Shown here piece after piece: positions 1 through 7,850 of a DNA stretch of 20,927 nucleotides. How positions within the stretch are numbered: position 1 is the first letter of the stretch; each line of letters starts with the position of its first letter. A program made the position numbers and the translations under genes. Where the stretch lies: positions 169,596 through 190,522 of the forward strand of contig NW_014577565.1 of NCBI RefSeq assembly GCF_000485595.1, given 5' to 3'. Under the pieces are notes generated by a model that saw only the letters and a program-made list of their open reading frames with translations, was not told the origin of the DNA and searched no databases. This DNA is from Priapulus caudatus (taxonomy: Eukaryota > Priapulida > Priapulimorpha > Priapulimorphida > Priapulidae).

Positions 1-1100
1 TAACAGACAAAGACATGAATGAACGTCGGGGGGTTCCAAGAAATGATGCCTCAGGTACAACTGCAGCTGTGCTTGTTTCACGTTCTTCGAGCGATCAGAC
101 GGGAGGTGCATTGCGAAAAAATGGGGATTCGTATAGATGAAAAAATCTGTGCCTCGAGATTATACAGAAGATGGCGTATGCAAGCTGTGAAGAGGAGTAC
201 CTTTCAGAGCTTGCTCGACTATGAGAAACTCGTATTCAGCCAGTAGTCGAGTATATTGAAAAATGCTGGCACGACTCTCGTACAGAGTGGGCAGTTGGAC
301 TCAAGGAATCATGCCATTATGACTCCAACACCGCAAATCGTATCGAAAGCATCAATCAGAAGCTAAAGCAAGTCATAACAAGGAACTCAAACATGGAAAC
401 ATTCTTCCGTGATCCAGAGGTCATTACCCCCTTCCTGCGCCAAGAAAGAGATAGTCGGATAGCAATGCTTCTCATGAAGCAGCATCACTGTACCTTTCCT
501 GAGGATTCTCCCTATACGAAATATATGAATTTTCTGACACCATTTGCATATAAAAATTGGTCAAATAGATAGATCTCATCAACAGAGTAGAATTCATGGA
601 TATGAATGCCTGTGCAGGCAGTGCAACGGTGAAAATGGCATTTGGCAAAAGCCACGTTACTGCGCCTTTCGTGTGATTGCAAGTTTGTGGTCTTCAACGA
701 GTTGCCATGTCGACACCTATTAGCGTTTTGCAAGAAGAAAAATATGGATCTGTTTTATGAAGACATGGTCTCTCAGAGATGGAGGTTGGGAAACACAAAC
801 AGTTGTATAGAACTTGTTGTTCCAGACAACAATGGTCCCAGTGATGGCATTGCAGATGTACCCATAACACCACTCCCTCAACGACCCATCAAAACGCAGG
901 CTCAGCATTACAAGGCATCATTTCATATCGCACAAAGGCTTGCCATACTTGCCAGTGAAGGGTCAGTGAATCAATACGACCAGCGCATGAATGTATTACA
1001 GACACTGTTGAAATTGTGGGAAGAAGGTTCACAAGCAGGTGTCAGCCCAATCGATATGGTATGTCGGTACAAATATAATAGGACTCAAATTAACGAATAA
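1..1100 (+). pseudogene. MULE-type transposase with SWIM zinc finger (ZSWIM-like), frame-broken, open at left edge
   Basis: This is the C-terminal half of a Mutator-like (MULE) transposase of the kind found in ZSWIM1/3-like proteins. Seen: a TDKD motif at 3-14 (family position of the second catalytic Asp), LCLFHVLRAIRREV from 70 with the CxxH signature (C 70-72, H 79-81), then NRIESINQKLK with the catalytic-type Glu at 345-347. A SWIM finger (CxCx9CxH; codons at 672, 678, 708 and 714) follows, then a helical tail ending at the stop at 1098-1100. The reading is spread over frames: frame 3 at 3-30, frame 1 at about 43-246, frame 3 at 240-572, frame 2 at 572-662 and frame 3 again to 1100. That gives at least four frame changes, the first near a six-G run, plus stops at 244 and 570. 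The first catalytic Asp would lie left of the window. Family assignment is firm from the motifs; non-functionality is inferred from the breaks. Confidence 0.8.
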
Positions 1101-1770
1101 TTAACGTATATTATTTTGAACATGTAGGATGTATTATTCATGAATAGGACCAACTAACAGTTAAAAATGCCTATAACGTTTGCATCTTACCCTAAATTTA
1201 CCCTTCAAGTCAATTTGGATCTCTACTTGTTGCTACCTCTAAATGTAATGCTGACTGGACCTTAAATTGTTCTAATTTCTTCATGTTTGCCTCATATGAT
1301 GTATTGTTTCTAAGGATTTTCACCAAGACATTAGTGATTCTTCAGGAAGTGGATACTATGAAGAAACTTTGATAAGGTATTTAATTAATTTCCATGATAT
1401 TCAATATTTTGTCTTACACAAAAATCCTCTAATATAAATTGCATGCTTGCACATATCTTTCCATGACAACTTCAATGCAGTGGAACATTATTCACATTAA
1501 CATGGATACAACATGTAACAAGTTACTATTAAAAGGCACTTTAAATTTCATATATGTTATAAAGATCTAATTTCAGTGTAAGATAGTTTGTTATCACTGG
1601 GGTTTCACAATTCTTTGATGCTCAAAAAACTAGGGAAACTGGGATCAAGTTATTAGGTCCATGTTAATGGGTTGATTGCACGTTAACGGTATACAATATC
1701 TCATCATTTTTGAAATTGTATCACTATATCAGGCATCAAAATTCTTGTGTCTCAGGTACACGAATCTGCA
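1101..1770. other. AT-rich stretch without a gene, possibly intronic
   Basis: About 670 bases of AT-rich sequence without a coding signal. It lies between the SWIM part and the repeat part of the MULE-derived gene, so it may be a decayed intron. A possible splice acceptor (pyrimidine-rich, ending tctcag) lies at about 1750-1755, just before the 21-bp repeat array. No matching donor is convincing after 1100. Confidence 0.35.
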
Positions 1771-2001
1771 GAGTCAGCTCCGACCTGGAGACTGTCAGCT
1801 CTGACGCCTGCAGAGTCAGCTCCAACCTGGAGACTGTCAGCTCCGACGCCTGCAGAGTCAGCTCCGACCTGGGGACTGTCAACTCCGACCTGGGGACTGT
1901 CAACTCTGACCCGGGGACTGTCAGCTCCGACCTGGGGACTGTCAGCTCCGACCCCCGCAGAGTTAGCTCCAACCCCCGCAGAGTCAGCTCCGACCAGTGC
2001 A
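1771..2001 (+). repeat. 21-bp tandem repeat, 11 copies, readable as a 7-aa S/A/P/T-rich repeat
   Basis: Eleven 21-bp units start at 1771. Each has the core gtcagctccgacc followed by a variable end: tggaga/tgggga in one type and gcctgca/cccgca in the other. Early copies alternate between two types (starting gag.. and ctg..), which makes a 42-bp dimer. Four tggggact copies in the middle are more homogeneous, so the array probably expanded locally. Because 21 is a multiple of three and no unit has a stop, several frames on both strands stay open. The + frame starting at 1747 reads ESAPTWR LSAPTPA and similar units. By position it would encode the linker between the SWIM and GRPKGAE parts of the transposase-derived protein, but coding use is inferred. 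Confidence 0.85.
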
Positions 2002-2133
2002 GAGTCTGATCCATGTGTTGTAGAGTGCATTCCCTCTACATGTACTGCCAAGTCACTACTGGTAAAGAGTATAAAAATACCCGCTTTAGTGGTGACAAAT
2101 TTGTATAACTGCACGGTTCTTTTGATATGCAGG

Positions 2134-2329
2134 AGATTTCTGAAAAAGTACTAAATTTTGGTTATCATTACTTTGTTTATTTGTCTGGTGTGAACTTACC
2201 ACCCAAGATGAGTGAAGGGGCGTCCAAAAGGTGCTGAAAAAACAGCAATTGGGTGGCCAAAACAGAAGATGAGGGTGGCTAATAAGCTATTAGAGTTCCA
2301 CAAAAAACTCCCAGCTGCTAAGGATAAAT
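2134..2329 (+). pseudogene. Linker exon of the MULE-SWIM-PHD gene (PPK..GRPKGAE motif), frameshifted
   Basis: Seen: after a possible acceptor (ttgatatgcag, ending at 2133) the frame stays open to LPPKM at about 2200-2214. A one-base shift then gives VKGRPKGAEKTAIGWPKQK, followed by NKLLEFHKKLPAAKDK up to 2328. A short basic GRPKGAE/AT-hook-like linker between the SWIM finger and a C-terminal PHD finger is a feature I associate with invertebrate MULE-derived proteins (from memory, not searched). The order here, downstream of the SWIM part and upstream of the PHD part, fits that. The last codon is split by a GT donor at 2330. The shift near 2214 and a tga in the linker frame show that this copy is damaged. 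Confidence 0.55.
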
Positions 2330-2512
2330 GTGAGAACAAAACTTAATCGCCGACATAAACTTTGAGGTGTTTATATTAATTAGGAGATAAATTTGAACTC
2401 GTTTTTCAACCTTTAAAAGTGTGTTACAAATACTATGAAAAACCTAAATAAACACCATCTGCATTTTTTTAAATATAACGTATATAATCTAATATTTTTT
2501 TTATAATTTCAG
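2330..2512 (+). other. Candidate intron (GT..AG, 183 bp) in the MULE-derived gene
   Basis: The donor is aaat|gtgaga at 2330 and the acceptor is a T-rich tract ending ttataatttcag at 2512. The interior is strongly AT-rich. Joining the flanks in phase gives AAKDK-C-MLWWFV, a hydrophobic-tryptophan stretch where the family, as I remember it, has a similar D-K-x-x-L-x-W-F segment. Continuity across the junction is the main support. Splicing itself cannot be seen in DNA. Confidence 0.5.
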
Positions 2513-2837
2513 GCATGCTATGGTGGTTTGTTAGAGTGTGTGGCAGATGCAGCAATATTCTCCGGCATTCTTATTACAAGGAAAGATGTCAAGAAATGCC
2601 AGTGTTGCTCATGCCTGCAGGGACGACAATGTTGCAATTAATAGAGTGCAGCGTTATTTCACACAGGATGCATGGGAAGCTGTAGAAGCAGTTATCGATG
2701 ACGTAAAAAATGGGATGGTTATGCACTATCTGCAAACATAGGTTAAACGAACACCATATAGCTTGTGACGGCCTTGCCTCAAAAAGACGCCAAAAACGGA
2801 CAAATGGTTTTGCACTCAGTGCTATCGCAATATGTAA
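2513..2837 (+). pseudogene. C-terminal exon with damaged PHD-like zinc finger (MULE-derived gene)
   Basis: After the acceptor the reading passes through three frames. Seen: ADAAIFSGILITRKDVK (frame 2), then ACRDDNVAINRVQRYFTQDA followed by WEAVEAVIDDVKNG (frame 3), then WLCTICKHRLNEHHIACDG (frame 1, from 2716), then CLKKTPKTDKWFCTQCYRNM (frame 3, from 2775) and a taa at 2835-2837. The CxxC, CDxC and WFCxxC pairs are those of a PHD finger. The central H-x2-C pair expected after CDxC is missing, and a frameshift lies exactly there, which suggests a small deletion of about ten residues. PHD fingers usually bind histone tails. In this family the finger closes the protein. The lesion makes zinc binding unlikely. 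Confidence 0.6.
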
Positions 2838-3143
2838 GCTACAGCTCTCGCTCTCCTTATTACAATTTTAATTCCCAATTTATTCGATAGATGGCACCCA
2901 TATGCACCTATGCGTCTCTTGGTTATTGTGTATGTGGTCTTGTAAACCGTTCAAAAACTGTATAAGCCTCTGCCCAGCCATTTAAATAGACCGTTCCTGT
3001 TGACCTCATTTGCCCACACTTTCTCGATGTGTAATTTCCATGCAATCATAAACAATAGTGATGATTGATACGTTATGTAATGCTCCCAATAGTCATTTAA
3101 AGGACCAGTATCCTCATTTGCGGTTAACTAAATTGTGTAAGTT
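2838..3143. other. Spacer between PHD exon and Cys-rich ORF
   Basis: About 300 bases without a coding signal. A donor-like atgtaagc overlaps the PHD stop at 2832-2839, so the terminal exon could once have spliced onward. No clear acceptor precedes the next ORF. Confidence 0.3.
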
Positions 3144-3524
3144 ATGATTTTTGACCGCATGATGGAGCCACTATGCAGTTTACAGATATACTGCTGTCAG
3201 ACGATGGCGTTCTGCTGCGCATCAGCTGCGCATTACCGAATCTGTTTGTTGCCATGGGAACTGGGGGCGTGCAACAACAAACACACAATGGAAATAGACG
3301 AGAGCATCAGTATTTTGGCGTGTTCGTGCCCAAATATTTGTAATCGGGCAAAAGGAAGAGGGGCATGCCCTTGTTTTGGGGCAAAACGTTTTTGCAATGA
3401 TATATGCACGTGTGGGAGCAAGAAGATGGCATGCAATAAGACCTCGTATGCTGGGAATGCGATGCCTGTTGATGATGACAGTGAAGATGACGAAGAGGTA
3501 GGCCTATGTGTATTTTATTTTTAA
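3144..3524 (+). CDS. Cysteine-rich ORF with CXC/CRC-like nine-Cys module
   Basis: A 126-codon open frame. Between 3321 and 3434 it encodes a regular cysteine module with spacing C-x-C-x3-C-x8-C-x-C-x6-C-x3-C-x-C-x6-C followed by Asn, with GRGACPC in the middle. This spacing resembles CXC (tesmin/CRC-type) zinc-binding modules, which bind DNA in known proteins. I cannot name the family. An acidic tail (DDDSEDDEE) ends at a donor-like gag|gtaggc (3495-3500), and a good acceptor-like tgctccag lies at 3561-3568, so the coding part may stop at 3497 and splice over a 71-bp intron. The start is uncertain: 3144 is only the first ATG of the frame. It is the least damaged coding segment of the left third and may be an exon of a transposon-linked gene. 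Confidence 0.45.
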   Translation: MIFDRMMEPLCSLQIYCCQTMAFCCASAAHYRICLLPWELGACNNKHTMEIDESISILACSCPNICNRAKGRGACPCFGAKRFCNDICTCGSKKMACNKTSYAGNAMPVDDDSEDDEEVGLCVFYF

Positions 3525-3568
3525 ATAACGAAAATATTTACATAATATTAATATTATTATTGCTCCAG
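3498..3568 (+). other. Candidate short intron after the acidic tail
   Basis: Donor-like gtaggc at 3498 and acceptor-like ttattattgctccag ending at 3568, with a very AT-rich interior. After it the DNA is readable to 3867 in one frame, but the link to the LINE sequence that starts around 3780 is unclear, so the pairing is tentative. Confidence 0.25.
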
Positions 3569-3779
3569 ATAGCATGCGTATTTGCATGAAATACGCATTG
3601 AAAACACTCACTTACGCCTACATATATACAAAACATAGATACTGTACAGAATATGCTAGCAGTAGCATTCGCCTCAGTACTCATAAAAAATTATCAGTTT
3701 TCGGCCGCAGCAGTTTCACGGCGAGTTTCGGACCGGAAGAAAACCATTTCGCCATCTATAAACAATCAATTTGCGCGCA

Positions 3780-5259
3780 AAGAGCCTGGTCCTTTAAATT
3801 GTATGCTGAGGGTATCAACCAGATGCCTCCATCGGAGGCGGAGGTCAAAATACAATGGAAAAGGTGAAGAACCAGAAGTGCATGGGAGTGGATGGTGTCA
3901 AAATGAAGTCCATCAAAATGGCACAGGTTCGACGCAGCTTATAAAATACGTCCTCTTCCTCATCACCATGATTTGGTCTACATTGTTAGTTCCTGTCGTG
4001 TGGACGATGAGCACAATTACCTGCCTGTTTAAGAAGGGCTCAAGGGCGATTGCTGCCAACTACCGTGGTATTAGCATCACAGCCACACTGTCGAGGCTCC
4101 TTGCCATGATCATCGTTGGAAGGCTAAGGAAGGCGTATAACTCAGGATTAGACAGGGCACAACTTGGTTTTCGGACTAACTCATCGACTGATGATGCGGT
4201 GTTTATACTACGAGATATCATCAACGGCTGTGGAGTACCCTCTACTGTGCATTGTTGCACGAGGTGAAGTCTGAATTAGGAGACAAATTTGGCGTACATT
4301 TTGATTATCGTATTCCAACAGAGGCGACTGACAGAGAACAACGGTCAAAGCATCCATCGTCTGGAACAACAACATGCTATAACATCCTCTATGCTGATGA
4401 CATGGTCCTATTTTGTCGTACGAAAGAGGCTCTACAGCGAGGTGTGATTATTATGGAGAAAGTGTTTACGAGGTATGGTCTCACGCTAAGTCGCAAGAAG
4501 ACAGAGACGATGGTCTTTAATGGTAACACTGATCACACAACAGCTACAACTCTGGTCAAGCTCGATGACCAGAACATCGTTAACACTACGGAGTTCAAGT
4601 ATCTTGGCGTCTTGTTTTCCTCTCTCGACTCCAAAAAGTTTGTCCAACACCATATCGCGTCAGCTGTTGCAAAGTTCGCAGATTTAAAGCAGGTGCTTAC
4701 AGACCATCGAGTGAAGCTGAAGACAAGAGGGAAATATATGGCCACCTTCATAAGATCACGGTTGATGAATAATGCGGCAACATGGGACTTGAACGCTGGC
4801 GTCATGGCCGAACTGGAGGCTGAATGGGTGAGACTCCTCCGTAAAACAGTGCGCAGAGGCTTCAAACGGCGCCAAGCTCCACCGGTCTCTCTGATGCCGA
4901 GAGGGCGGCAGGGGACTGGGACTATGCATTCATCTACTCAAATGCAGATATCTACCGACTAACGGGAGCCAAATCACTGAAATTCTACCAAGAGCAAATT
5001 TACATCGAATGGCTTGGTCACTGTGTACGAATGGAGAATTCTACCCTGCAAAAGCAGTCACTGTTCATGATAACAACAGCATGTCAAGGGAAGCGCCGAC
5101 AGCCTGATAGATGGCTGAGAATTGAGCGAGTATTGGGAATGGACAAAAGACAACTCCTTAGAATGATGCGAGAACGTTTGATATTCAAACGGTGGATTCG
5201 CGACCACTACAGGTGGTCGGATTCCCCGGACTCGTGAGGTTAAGCCTCTAACGAGTAAC
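3780..5259 (+). pseudogene. RTE-like non-LTR retrotransposon (LINE), 5'-truncated, internally deleted reverse transcriptase
   Basis: Seen in order: PPSEAEVK (about 3826-3850) and KNQKCMGVDGV (3864-3896), the usual pre-RT entry; LFKKG...NYRGISI (4025-4077) and LGFR...SSTDD (4162-4197), the RT finger and motif region; YADDMVLF (4390-4413), motif C with its two catalytic Asp; FKYLGVLF (4593-4616); SDAERAAGDWDYAFIYSNAD (4890-4949); EWLGHCVRM (5008-5034), the C-terminal conserved block; stop at 5235-5237. Between STDD and YADD the palm motifs A (first catalytic Asp) and B are absent; they are deleted around 4255. Frames change near 3867, 3940, 4255 and 4880. No endonuclease domain is seen, so the copy is 5' truncated. 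The very short 3' UTR and triplet tail favour the RTE group over CR1 or Jockey. The element is dead. Confidence 0.8.
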
Positions 5260-5273
5260 GATGATGATGATGA
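5260..5273 (+). repeat. LINE 3' tail, GAT-triplet repeat
   Basis: The run gatgatgatgatga follows only 22 bases after the LINE stop codon. Short trinucleotide-type tails directly after ORF2 are typical of RTE elements. The tail marks the 3' junction of the insertion. Confidence 0.7.
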
Positions 5274-5790
5274 CAACGCCCACAGGCTCCCTTTGGGAAA
5301 ATCCTGGTGTATCTGGGTCCCTGGTTAATCGATCGACTTCCATTTGACCCGGACGTCAAAGAGCATGGCTCATGTTGCAGTTTATTGACCAGCTTTGGCT
5401 GCACCGTTTCCTGAGCTACCTTCGCCGCATCTTCTGTCTTCATAGCGACCTGGATTGCTCGAGCATACGACAGTTCGTCATCCTTAATCCTAAATACAGC
5501 CATCAAGATGGCCTCATTGTTAACTGAACAGATGAAGCGTGTGCGCATGACCTCATCTAGAGGGTCTTTAATGGCGGCAAAGTCGCAAGTAACTGCATCT
5601 TGCTTGATGCGTGCTGTTAGTTCTTGAATGGTTTCTCCATGTTCCCGCTGCATCTCCAACCAGAATTTAAATCGCTCCTGAACGACAAACAGTATGGGGT
5701 CGAATTGATTCGGTTATATCCGCGATGGTAATTTCATTTATGTCTTTCGGCGGCGTTTGCTGAACAGCGAGGTTGTGCAATTGCTACTGT
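5274..5790 (-). pseudogene. Ty3/gypsy Gag fragment (capsid part), truncated at the zinc knuckle
   Basis: On the minus strand, 5710 to 5274 encodes FVVQERFKFWLEMQREHGE, then ELTARI, DPLDEVMRTRFICSV, a leucine-poor helical run ending in ARAIQVAMKTEDA, and finally KGACGRC. This is the capsid part of a Ty3/gypsy Gag (ERFKF...RxRFxxxV...A pattern) followed by the first CxxC of a nucleocapsid zinc knuckle. Just after that CxxC the reading runs into the codons of the LINE tail (HHHH), so the knuckle is interrupted at the LINE junction. Upstream, 5711-5785 gives LHNLAVQQTPPKDI in another frame, which looks like the preceding Gag segment, with a stop and frameshift near 5712. No promoter or LTR is recognisable next to it. 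Assignment is good; coordinates at the 5' side are approximate. Confidence 0.7.
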
Positions 5791-5829
5791 TAATACTCAC
5801 TGCGACCTATTTGTAACCGATTACCACCA

Positions 5830-6090
5830 ACAAACTTTAAAAAAGTCGTGTTGCTATAAATGACTTGACAAATTAAGTGAATTATTTCATCTCCCGTTCG
5901 CCGTCTACTAATTAATGCGTTATCATCATGCGCGGAGGAACAGCAGTTCAAAACAGGTGATCAAGCATTCTTCTGCTAGTGACCTTGCCTGTTCACAAAC
6001 TATGCTTTGCTGCTTGCTTGCTGCTTGTTGTTGGGTGGGGGCTTGTCTGTTATCTTGTTTAAAAAATTGGATATTTTTGATGCCTAAAAT
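5830..6090. other. Spacer of unknown origin
   Basis: AT-rich sequence with no domain or repeat that I recognise, lying between the minus-strand Gag fragment and the tandem duplication. It includes a short ctgcttgcttgctgcttgtt low-complexity stretch at about 6009-6028. Confidence 0.3.
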
Positions 6091-6091
6091 G

Positions 6092-6360
6092 TTGTAAAGC
6101 AGCATTTTACAAGGGCTTTTTGTAATATTGAATTACGTAGTTTTAGTACGTAACCTGCACATTGCCTAGTAATTCTGTACCAAAGTTAAATCTTAATTCA
6201 TTCGTTTGTGATTATCTGTATAAAAATGTTGTAACTGTAACTTGTAAGCAGCATTTTACAATGGGTTTTTGTATTAGTAAACTATCAACCTTACCTGCAC
6301 ATTTCCTAGTGATTCTTTACTCAAGTTAAATGCTAATTCATTCATTTGTGATTACCTGCC
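6092..6360 (+). repeat. Tandem duplication, period about 140-149 bp, two copies
   Basis: Shared blocks recur in the same order: gcagcattttacaa at 6099 and 6248, cctgcacatt at 6154 and 6294, agttaaat..taattcatt at about 6184 and 6324, and ttgtgatta at 6205 and 6345. The spacing is 149 at the first block and 140 at the later ones, so one copy has a small indel. The copies differ at many positions, so the duplication is not recent. It could be an LTR-internal or promoter repeat of a neighbouring element. Confidence 0.75.
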
Positions 6361-6422
6361 TATAACTGTGAACCTTTAATGCACGTTCATACACTAACGT
6401 ATAGTTATTTATTCACTTTCAT

Positions 6423-6443
6423 TGTACAGAAAATTTCTGTACA
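6423..6443. repeat. Perfect 10-bp inverted repeat around one base
   Basis: Left arm tgtacagaaa (6423-6432), centre a, right arm tttctgtaca (6434-6443). It overlaps the left end of the recognisable RNase H sequence and includes a sequence that looks like a splice acceptor (ttcactttcattgtacag ending at 6429). It may mark the breakpoint of the pol fragment or be a chance palindrome. Confidence 0.7.
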
Positions 6444-7210
6444 GCAGGAAATTTATGCTGAAAACAGACCACAAGCCTCTTGTTGCCATCTTTTCTCCAG
6501 ACAAGAACATTCCGGTGATAGCAGCACAAAGGCTTCAGCGTTGGGCAATTACGCTCATGTCCTATCAGTACGACATTTGCTACAAGCCAAGTGCACAGCA
6601 TGGTAACCCAGATGGTATTTCGCATTTACCAATGGGACCGGGTGATAGTTTCGATAAACAGGAGGAAGAAAACATCGAAATTGCACACTATTATGGATGA
6701 GTTAGATAATTCTCCCTTAAAGGCACAAGATGACACAAAGACTCGACTGAAGCAAGTTAAATGGCATATAGAGGATGGTTCCTGGCCAGAAAAAACTCCA
6801 GGCTGACCAAAATCACCTGCGCCCATTCTGGAATCATTGGGACTCACTTTTCATGTTCAACGACATCATCTTGCTGCAACGTGAAACTTACACTCGCATT
6901 GTTGTGCCGTTCTCACTGCGAAAGAAAGTACTTGATCTGTTACATACAGCACACTGGGGCGTGGTGCGAATGAAGCAAATGGCACGTCGTTGTGTGGTAG
7001 CCAGGCATTAGCCAAGATATTGAGAAACTCGTCAAGTGCTGCGAGCCGTGTCGTTTGTCAGTAAAACTGCCAAACAAAACGTTTCAAGAGTGGCCGAAAA
7101 CAGAGAAACCATGGCAACAAATTCACCTAGATTTTGCAGGCTCTTATAAGGGTAAAATGTGGTTAGTTTGCATTGATGCTCACTCGAAGTTTCCATATGT
7201 TGCCATGTAG
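6444..7210 (+). pseudogene. Ty3/gypsy pol fragment: RNase H C-terminus, connection and first half of integrase
   Basis: Frame 2 to 6697 gives RKFMLKTDHKPL, AAQRLQRWAITL and GNPDGISHLP, the conserved Ty3/gypsy RNase H stretch. Frame 3 to about 6785 carries the connection (DELDNSPLK). Frame 1 to about 6985 carries the integrase zinc-finger part with LLHTAHWGVVRMKQMARR. Frame 2 from 6992 continues with a tag at 6998 where the family has a second Trp, then PGISQDIEKLVKCCEPC, IHLDFAG with the first catalytic Asp (7130-7132) and IDAHSKFPYV, ending at tag 7208-7210. At least three frameshifts and two stops are present. The second Asp and the Glu of the DDE triad are missing because the match ends where GC-rich repeats begin. 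Protease and RT are absent on the left. It lies on the strand opposite to the Gag fragment, so it belongs to a different insertion. Confidence 0.85.
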
Positions 7211-7223
7211 TCGACCGAGAAAA

Positions 7224-7568
7224 CGGCGATCATCACGAGGGTGAGATCGCCGTCGGTAGCAGAGAAGACGGCGATCACCACGAGGGTGAGAGCGCCGCCG
7301 ACCTAGAAGACGGCGATCATCACGAGGGTGAGATCGCCGTCGGCGAAGAAGACGGCGATCACCACGAGGGTGAGAGCGCCGCCGACCGAGTAGACGGCGA
7401 TCATCACGAGGGTGAGATCGCCTTCGGCGACAGAGACGACGGTGATCACCACGAGGGTGAGATCGACGTCGGCGATAAAGAAAACGGCGATCACCACGGG
7501 GGTGAGAGCGCCGTCGGCGACGAAGACGGCGATCACCGCTGGGGTGAGATCGCCGGCGGCGGAGAAGA
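7224..7568 (+). repeat. 42/45-bp minisatellite, eight copies, alternating A/B dimer
   Basis: The unit core cggcgatcaYcacgagggtg starts at 7224, 7269, 7311, 7353, 7395, 7440 (cggtgatc), 7485 and 7527, spaced 45, 42, 42, 42, 45, 45 and 42. The first five copies alternate between an A type (gatcatc .. gagatcgcc) and a B type (gatcacc .. gagagcgcc), giving an 84-87-bp higher-order unit. All spacings are multiples of three, so the minus strand is open throughout (RRRRSHPRGDRRLL-like repeats from a frame spanning 7163-7708). I take that ORF as a by-product of the repeat and do not call it a gene. Confidence 0.9.
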
Positions 7569-7850
7569 AACTGGAGGAGGGAAAGAGCCGCATCCCAGAC
7601 GACGGCGACGCCCGGCGGGGGAACTAGAAACCTCCTACCGCCGGCGGGGCATCGCCCTGATGGAGCCGGGACGCAGAACGCGTTCCCAGCGTGTAGTGCG
7701 CCCACCAAAATATCTCGGCTTTACGCGGAGATGTAGGTGTGGGCGGCTACGGAAACCTATGTAGTGCGTACGTACGATTCGCCTACCTCAGAAAGTTGAG
7801 GCGTGACGGCAGTGGGAGTCGGGAGAGACCAAGACAGCGACAGCCGGGAA

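Noticed and set aside
1736-2114. Minus-strand ORFs over the 21-bp repeat
   Set aside because: The repeat is stop-free in several frames. The + strand reading fits the surrounding transposase gene, the minus reading fits nothing.
6998-7000. Integrase tag codon as possible programmed readthrough
   Set aside because: Nearby frameshifts and the loss of half the domain show general decay; the tag sits where the family has Trp, so a simple TGG to TAG change explains it.
7163-7708. 181-codon minus-strand ORF (RRRRSHPRGD repeats)
   Set aside because: It is fully explained by a 42/45-bp minisatellite whose unit length is a multiple of three; no non-repeat domain is present.
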